From Monomorium pharaonis (Eukaryota > Arthropoda > Insecta > Hymenoptera > Formicidae): a stretch of DNA of 64,000 bases. The first letter of the stretch is position 1; every line of letters starts with the position of its first letter. The stretch spans positions 8,179,276-8,243,275 of the forward strand of contig NC_050472.1 in NCBI RefSeq assembly GCF_013373865.1, written 5' to 3'. Of this stretch, positions 51,541 to 63,550 are shown in pieces. The position numbers were made by a program, and so were the translations under genes. A model generated the notes under the pieces. That model had not been told where the DNA came from. It did not search any database and saw only the letters and a list, made by a program, of their open reading frames with translations.

Positions 51541-51979
51541 GCATTTTGAAGGGAAAACTCTGTACTATCGCATGCTTTTTATCCCATTAAGTTGCGATAC
51601 TTGCCTCACGCCATGGATCGTCGCAAACCCAGACCAATATTTTTCAATTTCGCATGCTCTCGCTTTGTCATACGCCATTTTGAAAAAAATTATTACGCAA
51701 AATTTTACTAAATCAATTCTCAAAGTAGACATTTGAAGCTTTAATTTCTTTTTTTAGAAACCTTTCTATCTTTATTACTCGCGTAGTTATCATCATTGGA
51801 AGTTTATTGATTTTTTGACAAATTTTAGGTGTACCACTTTTTTTTCGAGTGAGTGTAATTTCACATATTGAATGTCAGTTTGTGTAGAGACAGAAACAAC
51901 TATAATGAATTGCGTAATAGAAGAAATGAATAAAATTGGTCAGAATAAGAGTACAAATAAAAATAATTCCAAAAAAAGA

Positions 51980-53560
51980 AAAAAAAATGAAAAAATGTAA
52001 AACCAGGAAAGAGGGTTTTTGGAAAAGAAGATTAGAAAGACGATAAATTATTTAATAATAAAATGTATATATTTTTACAAGAATTATAAACTTATATATT
52101 TTAAATGTCAGTGTGGGAAGAGATAGAAACAACTGTAATAGTTTGCAAAAAGGAAAAAATGAATAAAATGGAGAATAAAGATACAAATGAAAAAAATACC
52201 TTTAAAAAAGGAAAAGAAAATGAAGAAAAAGGAAAACCAGGAAAGAATAATTTTGGTAATAAATAATATAAAAAAAGTAAATTATTTTATAATAAAATAG
52301 AAATTTATAATAAAATATTATTAAATATGTTGTGAATAAAATTAAAAAAATAATATAATGTATAAAAAATATCTTTAAAAACAATATTATAGTGTTGGAT
52401 GATGGATGGGATGATTTATTAATTAAAGTAAAAATTGAATTTGAAAAAAAAGAAGAAGATAGGATAAACCTGGAGAGAAAGATACAATTAAGAATAAAAA
52501 AAGGAAAAAAAAAAGAAGACGACTTAAATTGATGTAAAAAGAAGAAAAGTAAATAATTGAAAAAATTATTAAAAAAGTAATAAAAGAGATTTAGTTTATA
52601 AAAAATATTAAAAAAGGTAATTTATTAAAAATATAATATGTAGTATATTTTTTACTTAAGTTTTTAAAAAAGAACCTGTATGAAGTAAAGCTAATTTTTA
52701 AAAAATTAAATATTAGAATTAAAAGAGGAGGAAAGGAAAATTTGGGGAAGAAAGGAGACGATGTAATTTTATGAAATAAGAAGAAAATTTAATATTTTAG
52801 AGACTTTTAAAAAAGCAAATTTAAAGAAAATTCAAGAAAGTTCCAAAAAATCCTTTGGATAAAAGGAATAAGTAAAGAAGACAACAAACATTTTTTTTTT
52901 TAGTAAAAAAAGATATTTATATATAAATTTTTAAAAAAGAACAATGTATGTCAAATAAATATGTTTATAAAAAAAATATTAATTTAAAAAATATGTATAT
53001 TATTTAGAGAAGAAAAAAGAGAAAGGGGAAAAGTTAGAGAATGTGAAAAAGTGAAAAAATAAAGGAACATAGAGAAAAAGAATATATGAAAGAGAGAGAA
53101 TAAATTTCTTTTAAAAGAAAAAAAAAGTTAGGGTGAGTGTGTGTGTGTGTGTTTAAAAATGAAAAAAAAAAAAAAACATTGTTTGTCGAAAAAATATTTA
53201 AAAACGAATAAAATATTTATTTAAAAGAAAGAAATATATAATTTCAAAAGAGAATATAAGAGAAACAGTTAGAGAGAGAATCAGAGTATAAGAGATAGTA
53301 ATGGTTGAAAGAGAAAGAGTGTTTTTAAGGAAGAGAGTGAGAATGATTTAAGAAGAAATGCATGGGTGTTTGGTATGTGTTTTTCTGTGAGTGTGTATAA
53401 ATTTATAAAAAAGAACATTGTTTGATGAAATAATATTATAAGAAGTAAAAAATATTTATATAAAAGAAGAAATTTATATAAATGAAGAATAATTACAAGT
53501 GAGAGTAAAAGAGAAAGTGGTAGAGAGAGAGAAAGAGAAGGATAGATAGAGAAATGGATC
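51980..53560. repeat. Purine-rich (AAG/GAA) low-complexity block
   Basis: About 1.6 kb in which the plus strand is almost all A and G with T islands, including repeated gaaaaaatgaataaaat..aaag units at about 51960 and 52160. Open frames on either strand (for example 53281-53640, rich in Ser and Leu) are compositional artefacts. Confidence 0.7.
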
Positions 53561-53904
53561 ATACAACAGCAGCAAAGCAAAGAACCTGGAGAGTCCCACA
53601 TCGGTCGTACGGTAAACAAGACGGAAGTGCGCAAATGCATTTCCCTCTACCCTCGCAAAAAAAGCAAAAGAAGGAAGAACTTTTTCGCCCGCGCTTTGTG
53701 CTGGCTCAAAATGCTTTAAAAATGAAAAAAGAACATTGTTTGCCCCTTTTGAGCCCGCACAAAACGCAGGCGAAAAAGCTAGTATTATATAAAAGCAAGA
53801 TTTCATTATTGTTCCTTGTATAAGCAAGATAATATTTCTCACTAATATGTGACACTATGATTGTTAAATATTGAATGTATTATTTTTTATTTGATATTAA
53901 TACT

Positions 53905-53930
53905 TGTGTGTGTGTGTGTGTGTGTGTGAT
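53905..53930. repeat. (GT)n microsatellite
   Basis: Pure TG tract about 220 bases upstream of the TATA box of the secreted-protein gene. Confidence 0.9.
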
Positions 53931-54150
53931 ATTTCTTTTATGTCACGATTATCACTTGACGAATGCGTGTTTCAAGCGAATTCTTAAAATTCTTTATGAT
54001 AAGTCGTGTCTTATCGTTATGTAAAGGGATTATAATCTGTTATCTCTCGGATAAAATCTAAGAGCTTGTCTAAATAAATGTAGTATTATGGTATTCCATT
54101 AAGACATGATATTTCACTATGACTTCATATTGCAATGAAGATATTGAACG

Positions 54151-54183
54151 TATAAAAGAGTGAAATTAATATCGGTTATCAGT
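54151..54183 (+). promoter_or_regulatory. TATA box and initiator of the secreted-protein gene
   Basis: TATAAAAG at 54151-54158 and the arthropod initiator TCAGT at 54179-54183, whose A (54181) is 30 bases downstream of the first T of the TATA box. This is the canonical spacing and predicts a 56-base 5' UTR before the ATG at 54237. Confidence 0.7.
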
Positions 54184-54236
54184 CAGTTTTTCTGATGTCA
54201 ATTTGAAGAGCTCTCAAGTAATATTAACGACTAAGT

Positions 54237-54959
54237 ATGAGAATCAAAATAGCGTTATGCCTCTTGGCTATATTTTGCACTGTAAGTCTTTTTTTTGAAA
54301 AATAATTTATTTATAAAAGATATAATATGATCTTGTCTTTCAAACGTTAATTTAATATTTAAGGGTTAACATTACAGTAACATTGCAGGAAGAGAATGTA
54401 TTGCCCAGGTAGCAAAAGTGTAGAACGTTATACAAATAACTCCTCACGCATAATAAATTAAATGAAGACGCTATCTACTTTTCGCTGCATTTGTTTTACA
54501 AAATTATTTTAATTCTTGCACGATGAGTTTATCAATAAATACCTGCCAAAAGCATTCTATATGTATCTTAATAGAATGCATATAGAATACTTTTGGCAGG
54601 CATTGAAGAATAACATTTATTATACTCTTCTATTGTTGATTACGACTTGCTAGCATTGAGAAACTTATAGCGTTTTTATCCAGCCTCTGGGAGCGATTAA
54701 TGACGTCATAAGGCTAATCACAGCCATTCTTCTAAAAAATACAATAACTGTGACTGACTAATTCTAGAGGAGAAAAATCTGAGACAGGTTAACTCAACTC
54801 TGGTCGAAAACACCATTAGGAAGAGTAATTGTAGCTGCATTAGTTTGTAGAATTTAAAATGCTATAGTTTATCTACTGTGCTACGTGGGTTGTAAACATG
54901 AATACTAAAAAAAAGTTCACTATAAACATTGATATAAACATATATATATATTGGTGATT

Positions 54960-55029
<70 letters not shown>

Positions 55030-56377
55030 CTGTTTCTTTCTTTCTCTTTTAAATAAAAAAATTTCTTCTTTGTTTCCTTTATAGTTCTAAATGTTTATGT
55101 AAAATTATAATTTTGTTTTGCATCACACTTTATCATCTTGAATCACTCCTAAAATGTTTTCTCTCAAAACATTCTGTGTACATTAATAAAGACACTGTGT
55201 TTCTTTTAATAACAAATTTATTAATCTTACTTTTATTATCAATTTTAGGCGAATGCAATTTCTTTAAAAAGTTTGCAGCGTCAAATTGAAACCGCGAAAT
55301 TAGACGTGGAAAATACCATACGAGAACTCGAACTTTTCCGGAATAACATTTGGCAAGACGTAAACCTGACAGTCACGAAAATATGGTTGGAACCAAAGAA
55401 AGAGTACGATAACTACGCCACTTCAATACTCAATACGATACATGTAAGTAGTTACTCATATTGTGAATTTCGTGAATAATGTTTTATCTAAAATCACAGA
55501 ATTTATATCCATGATATTCTGGATAATTGTAGAACACGATATTTGATAAAATATTATAAACATAATGCATTACTTAATTATTTGATTTCTTACCATCAGA
55601 AAGAAGTAGAAGACGCCAAGGCCAGTGGTAAGAATGCTCAACCATGCTACAATGTCGCTTTTTATACTTTTCGGATTACTGACTACGAATTGAGGGCTGA
55701 AGCACGACTATGCCTAGATACCTCAACATGTTCTATGAAGCGCAATCTTAAGTTCATTGATAATTATATCACGGTAAATTTTCGGAATCATAATCGCATA
55801 TCAATTCTAGCACTATAGGACACTGCATTAGTCAATAAACGAATAAAAATAACTTAATGTAATTATATTTTTAAGTAAAAAATAATATTTTAATCAAATC
55901 TGAAAATTAAATGTAAAATATATATTTATTTACAATTCATATTTTAAAGTTTTATTACTTTTATTTTTAATATTCTCCATATACTTTTTGATTAATGGTT
56001 AATAAAAGACTGGTGCAGTAATCCTCCTTTCCACAAATAAATTAATCACTAAATTCTCGTGTTATTTTTTTGTTTTTTTTTAGACCGGACGTGAGTTAAT
56101 AAAAGAATTGGATGAGATCCTTCCGGGTTGCTATGAGAAAGATTCAAGACTTACCGACATTTTAAAACTACATAATTGTAAATCTCAGCTTAAGATGAGT
56201 AAGAGTAGCGTGAAAAAATTGAAGACCGATGCCAATTCTGCCAAAGCTACCTTTAAAAACGAGAAAAATATCGTCGTTGACAAGTATACTACTTGCCTAC
56301 ATAATGCTTTCTCGACCGCACACTCAAAAGTCGAGAATGCCAGGTTAGCTGCTACCTGGTGCCTCAACAAACTGTAG
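54237..56377 (+). CDS. Secreted cysteine-containing protein, 4 exons, 235 aa
   Basis: Exons 54237-54281, 55249-55443, 55600-55773 and 56084-56377, all with GT-AG junctions in phase 0 (45, 195, 174 and 294 bases). Residues 1-18 form a signal peptide (MRIKIALCLLAIFCT-ANA). The mature protein is mostly charged and probably helical (LQRQIETAKLDVENTIRELE). Its seven Cys are at 96, 118, 124, 154, 170, 209 and 231. Repeated Cys-Tyr and Cys-Leu settings within helix-like Ala/Lys/Glu stretches recall insect DUF725/TsetseEP-like secreted proteins, but this is only a resemblance. Function unknown. AATAAA at 56593-56598 is a likely poly(A) signal. It has its own TATA-Inr promoter, suggesting strong or tissue-restricted expression. 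Confidence 0.8.
54966..55025. repeat. (CT)n microsatellite
   Basis: CT tract with a few T interruptions in intron 1 of the secreted-protein gene. Confidence 0.95.
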
Positions 56378-56639
56378 GAATACATCTTAAATTTGACCAT
56401 TGCATTAGTCTATTATGATTTATTACGATTTGAAGTTATTTTCTCTAGAAAAAACGTCATTCTTGAAAAAAAATGTTTTGCAATTACCTTTTTTCTATGA
56501 TTAATATTTAAGTTAACAGAGTTTACAATACATCACGAAATTTTATTATTTACATCGAGGATTCTTTCTTTTTTTTTATATAATATAAAATGAATAAAAA
56601 TAATTGCAAAACTGAAATTGGTTTATTACATACATTAGG

Positions 56640-57040
56640 ATACTACATTATCGTTAACATCAACAACATCAACGTGTATTACTTAATTATACGCTTTAGT
56701 AAACTGGAAATTAAATGATGTAATAAATTTTCTGCAAAAAGATATGTTTGTACAATCTGAAATATATATACGTCTTCACATTTTGACAATTGTCTTAAAG
56801 TTTATACAAAATAATGTGTTATAATGATAAAATATAACTGCATTTGTGAAAAATCATTCAAAATCTAAATTAATATTTTGCTAATTTCTAAATTTCTTAA
56901 CAAATAAAAAGATAAATAAATAAGATAAAACTAAAAAATTTTTTAATATAAAATCTCTATAAAAAAATAAAGGTTGATAAGAATTGTACGTAACTATATA
57001 AATCATTAATTTCTAATAAAAAAGACTGTGGGAACGTAAA
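56640..57040. other. Non-genic AT-rich stretch
   Basis: Sequence after the poly(A) signal of the secreted-protein gene. No open frame or repeat structure recognised. Confidence 0.5.
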
Positions 57041-57418
57041 AAATTCGCTCGTGGTTGAGCGGTATTGTTGTCGCTTTGCCGTGATACTGATTAGTTCTCT
57101 CTCTTCATTCACTTCGTGTTGCGAAAGTTGTAATTTGACTGTTTAGTTAATATAGGCGCGCTAGTCCTATCTAAAAAAAAATGCATATAAAGTCGATTGC
57201 TCGCATCTCTCGAAATTTATTGTTGTCGCTTTTCTGCGATGCCAATTTTGATTCTCTCGCTGCGCTTACTTCGTGTTGCAAGAATAGCTGTCATTGCGAT
57301 TGAATTTTGACAGCTGCCAAATTTGTATAGATATTATCTATATAATTATCGTTGTAATTTATTTTCAAAAAGTAAAAAGTTAAGTAGCGCGCGCAAAGCG
57401 CGCATCTGTGATGTCTAG
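57040..57418 (+). mobile_element. Helitron 3' terminus with internal duplication (5' end undetermined)
   Basis: Ends with the hairpin GCGCGC-AAA-GCGCGC (57389-57403), 11 bases, then CTAG (57415-57418) followed by T: same layout and same 11-base spacing as the minus-strand end at 42321. Upstream, two similar segments (ttgttgtcgctt...cttcgtgttgc at about 57065-57125 and 57222-57283) form a direct repeat. The left limit is a guess. Confidence 0.55.
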
Positions 57419-58071
57419 TAATTAAAATTGTGCCTGATGATTTTGCCTAACTTTTTTAATTACACTTCGAAAATCTTTGAAAATACATACAATTTTATAA
57501 AAAAAAAAGCTGTTTAAGAAATTATTAACTATCTGTTTAACAAATACGTGATAACGCATTTTGAAATACATTGTTATTGCGGATTATAATTTATGTCACA
57601 CATAACACGCATAATATTAAATATAAGAGACTTTATATCGAAGAATAAACATACTGACTAATTATTGATCTTAATGTGATCTAAGAGGAAATTTAACTTT
57701 GGCCAAACAATTTTTATTTCTTTCGTAGTATTACGTACCTAGTCCAAATTGTTCAGTTGAGAAAAACAAACAAAATTAATTATTGATTGGTAGGAACAAT
57801 TATTTCAAGATGCATTTAATTTAATAAGTTTATTCGTAATTTGTCTTCATCGGACAATTAAATTTGGACGACCAGGAGCGACTATTTAAGCGCCTAAATT
57901 CGCATAAGCACGTGTTAATATGCTTGCATAAATGTATTGAGATTTTACACAATTGCGAATTTTCTGAGTATTCGCTATTCTGCAAAGTCACTTGATGTGG
58001 CGGAGAGAAATAAATTCCACAATATATTCATTGCGATTTGCGTAATAACTTCTCGCCATAGAGAGACTGTG

Positions 58072-58193
58072 GCTGGGTTCGGGGAGACGCTATTAGCGCT
58101 AAAAGTATTATTCTATCCTCGTTGTTCAATGAATGTCAAAGAAAGATAGAGCACGCTCACAGCGCCAAAAGAGCGTGCTCTCCGAACCCAACT
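58072..58193. mobile_element. 122-bp foldback MITE
   Basis: Ends gctgggttcggggaga / inverted gttgggttcggagagc, followed inward by inverted gcgct words. Non-coding. Confidence 0.6.
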
Positions 58194-58572
58194 TGTGTAT
58201 ACAAATGTATATGATATGTGCATATTACATATAATAATTTATATACGGAATATACATATACATATACATACAATGTACACGCACCGGCAGAAATGGTTGT
58301 CTCTCGACGTCCGGCGCGATCACCCACACACACGAAGCGGCTAAAGGTAGAGAAATCATACAAACTTTAGCATCTCGCGAAATGGGTCAAAACAGTTGAT
58401 AAGGACGTTCATGGACAATACGAACTCTGACCCCTCATATCTTAAAGATAAAGAGTAGGCTTAATCTAAAACTTTCAGAAGATCAATGTTTTATATATGT
58501 ATAACTATGTTTTAGCACTGAATTCAAATGTTGAAAAATATCATATATGTCAACGAAATTACTAGATCAAAA

Positions 58573-59289
58573 TCAACAATAAATCCCAACAAAATTGAAG
58601 CTTTTTCTAAATGAAAAAACTTTTGGTGGGACGAGAACAATTCGGTATATTTGCTTCGTTTGTATAATTCGCTCAGAGTAAAATTTATAAAGGGTGGATT
58701 AGCAAACGCTGGATTTAGAATGCAGAATTCAAATTTTCCGTTAAAAGGAATCAAGATTACGGATATTGGTTGTGGGATAAACATATTAATCGAAAGTTTA
58801 GCTAAACTAGGAGCACAAGTAATTGGAATAGACCCATTAGCAGAATAAATAGATGTTGCTAAAGAGCATGTAAAATTAAATTCCAATATATCAGAAAGAG
58901 TAAATTATCTTCAAACAACCATGGAAGATTTTGTTCAAAAGGAGCGAAAAATATATGATGCTGTTGTAATTTGTGAGGTTTTGCAATATGTAACAGATCC
59001 AGAACTATTTCTAAAAATATTATAATAAAAATTATAACAAAAGATATAAAAAATATTTGTTATAAACATTGCATAAAATCAAATATTTTACAAATAATCT
59101 GTACAGGAATGTGCGAAAATGGTAAAACCTGGGAAATTGATCTTTGTGATGACAATAAATAAAACTTTTACATCTTGGCTGTCTGTTGTTATAGCATATC
59201 AAAACATTTTCAAATGTGTACCTAGCGATATACTTGACTGGAATAAATGTATGCCTCCACACGAAGTTCAACGTATATTAGAGAATTGT
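58573..59289 (+). pseudogene. COQ3: COQ3 (ubiquinone biosynthesis O-methyltransferase) pseudogene
   Basis: COQ3 methylates ubiquinone precursors in mitochondria. Here a plus-strand stretch reads NPNKIEAFSK-stop-KNFWWDENN, SLRVKFIKGGLANAGFR, LKGIKITDIGCG (decayed S-adenosylmethionine motif; the usual GCGGG is GCGIN), LGAQVIGIDPLAE-stop-ID and VNYLQTTMEDFVQK. After an intron-like gap (about 59023-59107, acceptor CAG intact, donor lost) come ECAKMVKPGKLIFVMTINKT and the block ending in RILENC (to 59289, followed by GTAAGT). Two in-frame stops (58612 and 58846) and the absent 5' and 3' exons show it is dead. The retained intron position points to DNA-level duplication rather than retroposition. 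The closest wording is arthropod COQ3. Confidence 0.8.
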
Positions 59290-59890
59290 AAGTTTCTTAG
59301 AAAAAATTATTTAAAAAAAAACGTTTTGTTCTATATTAAGTTTAAAAAGTTTTAAAAAGTATATTATAGTGTATTGTCATAAGAATTATAATATAATTAA
59401 TATTACATTTTTGTAATTGTATATTTTTATGTTATATACTTGTTTTATACTTATGTTATTATATGTATAATCATTAAACGCTATAATATTATGATAAATA
59501 TTCTTAACAATGTTATACAAAGATAGTACATTATGTGACGAGAGCGTAAAGTCGACCTTTTGTACACAAGTACAAGGAGCACGTGGACGCACGAGCCAAA
59601 GGCAAACCGAAGACTTCGTCATTGTCAGTAATTGGTAAGTGTCGGTAGTGTTGGGTAATATCTGTGAGAATCACTAAATGCGTGTCGCGAGATGACACGC
59701 CAGTGTATACTGATGTAAAGACGAATAAATAATTAAACGTGCGGAAAAGTTTTTCGTCACGATTCATCTGGATAAGAACTGTGCAAGAATATTAAAGTGC
59801 TGAATTCCGCGACTTTACTCACAGAAAAGTGACACAAAAGACACCATTTTCAACGTACACGTAACAAAAATTCTATTTTGTAATAAAAAA

Positions 59891-62800
59891 TTAGTACGTT
59901 GTTGCAAAATATGTAGGTAAATACATGCTCAGTAGTATAACATAGGCGAAAAATGTGCTTAGAAATGCTAACCATCCTATAAGTACTATAATATATTTCC
60001 ATGATGATCTTTCGCTAACCGATTGCACGAGATCGGTATTGTCGTCCACATCTACTTCCAGTTTGGATGTCACAACCGGATCTAGAATACTGACTAGAAG
60101 AATCCGTCCAACTCGACTGCGCAAAATGGACGTCGTGCCGGTTGAGATCCACACAGGTGGTTCGATAGTCAATGTTTGCAAATGTCGTAAGACACTGGTG
60201 AGAATAAGAGCAAACGTTGCCAAACCAAGAGAACTCTCATAAAAGAACACTAAAATAAAAAGTATATCAGATTTTTTCTTTCTCTTTTTTTTCTATGTAC
60301 AAACAAAATTAGAAAATGAATTAAAAACCTGAACATATATATGTGTATATGTATACACATATATGTACATACATATATATTAGAGTTTATGAATTAAATG
60401 TACATTTGAAACTATTAATATTATAAATTAATATTGAAAAATTTGTGCTAAGATATAAAATATCTAAAATCAAAAACTTAAGATGAATGACATTACAAAT
60501 AACAAGATGTTTCTTCTTTGTTATCATATTAAATTATATTTTATTAAATTATATTTAAATATTTACTTATTTTAGGAGTGTTAAAGCCACTCCTTGGCAT
60601 TTCCCAATGCACATCTTGGATACATAATAAATGACAAATAAAATTAAGATTAGCAATCACCATACGTTCAAAGGATTTTGGTTCTAGCCATAATGTGATT
60701 AGAGTCATCACCATTAGTACTGTAAACATTATATGAAGTGCATTAAAACTAATAAAGGAAACAGATAAATTAAATTTATTCGCTCTTGTTAAAAAATAAA
60801 TTATCATCTACTTAGCATGTATGTTAAATTAAAATAATTAAGAAATTGTTTATATAAAATTTGATTGCAACATTTTTATCATGCTTTAAAAAACGAGCAA
60901 AAAATGTTCTTTAATATTAATGAAAATTAATAAATATATGATACGTACCTATAGTAGGCGATACATACGCAATGTGTGCAATGCTCCAATGATGCTTCAG
61001 AATAAAATGATAAGAAAGCATTTTAATGGTCGAACCCGAATTATATTTGTATTTATTTTCCCATCTCGTCATATAAAATTTCATTAAATCCCACTCAACA
61101 TTCTTGGATTGTATATTTTTCAGTGACTGTAAATTTTTTCAACTGGCAGTTTCAAATTAAGGAAGACATTTTATGAAAGTATTACAAAAAATTTATTTAC
61201 TTTATGCACATTACTTTTGTACAAGAATCACCTATTTATACAAACATGAAAATAAATCTAGTTGATCGAGAATGGAGAAATCTTACCGGAAAATCTTTCT
61301 GACTGGAAACAAGGTCGATCTCATCTCCGGAATGTGACCACGATCCGAATTGTAGAGTGCAATTCAGGATACTAAATGGCCACCACGTGTTATCTGAGAT
61401 GCAAGATAAGGAATATTTTGATGCCGTTAATGAATCAACAATCCCCTGGTTTACGATCCAACACTTTGAACGCTCATATCTCGATGTGCTTTCTCCAATT
61501 CGTCTAAATATACGAATAATTTGAGACATTTTATTTAAACCAATATTCCACAATTTAAACGTAAAAATTAGGAAATATCAAAATATTTTCATCTTAGTTC
61601 TAAACTGGAAGTGAAAATCATAAATAATCTTTTATCTTTGATTAAAAGCATAATTAATTACATTCATATTGATAAACCATTACAATTATTTGGATTAATT
61701 ACAAACATTATAAATCTCTGTTTTATTATTTTATGTTAAAAGAATATTATTATCAATTTCCTAATCTGTAAACAATAAATAATTGTTTAAGACCCTATAG
61801 TCGATTAATCTCAAATCATTACCTCAAATAGTCCATCAAATGAGATTCATCAAACTTGATTATTATTAAAATAAAGAATTTTTCTGCATTGAAGAAAGAG
61901 TTTGGTAATAACTACAAAATATTAAATAAAATGTCAATTAAACATGTAGTCAATATAACAAAGAAACAATTTTATTTTACTAAATATTTACCAAACTTTT
62001 TCTTTGTGTTCTTTTAGTGTATCAGGTTGACATATAATTTTCATGCAATCTCGGATATAGTAATTATAATATTTCTTTATACTAAGGAACAGCGTTCTCT
62101 CTCCAATAATCTTGACTTTGATATATATATATACATATATATATAATATATATATATATGTATATATCTAAATCAAAGAATAGTTGAAGATTATTCTTAT
62201 AAAAATTCCTGTAAAAATAACATATAGATTAACGAATAAGAGATTTATGAATCACTTCTATTTATGACTCTATGATTATTTATTAAATAATAATCAATTA
62301 TAAATATTTCCGATTTCAGATTTATGTTAATTTTCTCCGATATTACTTAACTTACTCATTATGTATCGACACATCAGGCATCCAAATAGTATAGCGTGAT
62401 ACAGTTATCCATTTGATGTTATCGTATTGTGCAGGATCCCATGTCAAATGTGAATCATTCCATCTCTATTCAAATAAAATATTAAACTCAAACGTTATGT
62501 AAATAAAACTCTGAAAAAAATAGTTTTCCCAAAATACGGTTATAACCTACTTTGAAGCTCACAATTAAGTAATTAAATTATTTAAGTTGTTCGCAATTTT
62601 ACTGTGGAAAAAGTTTTGACCGTTTTTTTTAATTGGAGAACTTAATATTTGGATTAATACTTTACTTTGGTAAAAATTGTGTTTGAGTAACTAAATATCA
62701 ACAGAACTAATTTGACTAGTTATAACTTAAAAATTTTTGAAATAGATCATAGAATAGCTAACGGCAATTTTTATTTAATACAGGATTAATTTTAAAAAAT

Positions 62801-63550
62801 AAAAGTAGAAAAATTAGAGTTAAGAGTATTCCAAATAATTTGATTACTTAATCGTGGGCACCAAAATAAGTTATAACCGTATTTTGAAAAAAACTACATA
62901 CTTTTCTCAGAGGATATTAATAATTATATTATAAAACAAAAGCACATTTAAAAATAAGTTATCTTCAATTCATAAAAATTAAATTTTTAATAAAACATAT
63001 ACGTATACTTTTTTTTACAAACTTATAGATAATTAAATTTATTTGTGAATGTACTGTTTATATACAATTTTATGAACTTACCATTGTCACCCACGCATGC
63101 AACGTGAAGATTTCAGTTTCTTGTTCCTAAAAAAATTACAAATAAATTTAAATTTGCTTTTTCAAATTTTGTTTTGTAAGCGTGATTTTATAAAATATTT
63201 GGAGCTTATTTAAAGATAAATATGCAAGGAATAAGTAAATAGAAAAACAAAACAAAAAGCTATTAATTTGCTAGTAATAAAATACAGAAAAAGTTTCTAA
63301 ATTTTTAAAATTTAATAAAGTCTTCGTTAATACTTACATATTCAAAAAAATATGGGTTCAGAAAGAATTTCACACGCGTGATGTTCTTAATATTTTTGAC
63401 TGGTCTTACATTAGAATTGTATTCGCACAGGAGATGCCTTTTTAATTGCACCATTTGTGATTTGTTCTCGTTACAACTGCTTTCCGCTATCACTTTGATG
63501 TAAATAATGTGAAGAATAAGAAGGACAAAGAAGAAACCGTTTCTGTTCAT
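59891..63550 (-). CDS. Divergent nicotinic acetylcholine receptor subunit (non-alpha), 7 exons, 424 aa
   Basis: Cys-loop ligand-gated channel subunit of the plasma membrane. Exons (minus): 63550-63338, 63126-63082, 62465-62356, 61503-61287, 61126-60949, 60719-60567, 60249-59891; sum 1275 bases, phases consistent, including the short 45-base second exon typical of the family. Signal peptide 1-22. Extracellular part has FTLHAWVTM, RWNDSHLTWDP and YTIWMPDVSIHN; the Cys-loop is C157-C171 with 13 residues between. Then come M1 (about 245-266), M2 (about 272-290), M3 (about 308-330), a short loop, and M4 (about 391-418). Loop C (TRWENKYKYNSGS) lacks the adjacent Cys pair of alpha subunits, so it is non-alpha. 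M1/M2 wording (SPTIVLMVMTLITLWLEP) is far from standard subunits and recalls the divergent insect subunits such as hymenopteran beta2/alpha9-like. Ligand and ability to form a channel are uncertain. Confidence 0.88.
62118..62165. repeat. (TA)n-rich microsatellite in receptor intron 3
   Basis: TATATATACATATATATATA-type tract. Confidence 0.9.

Noticed and set aside
53281..53842. Overlapping open frames on both strands
   Set aside because: They lie in purine-rich low-complexity DNA and its edge, with no family motif, splice signals or codon pattern. Left as non-genic, although the plus-strand frame at 53554-53823 is unusually long for the area.
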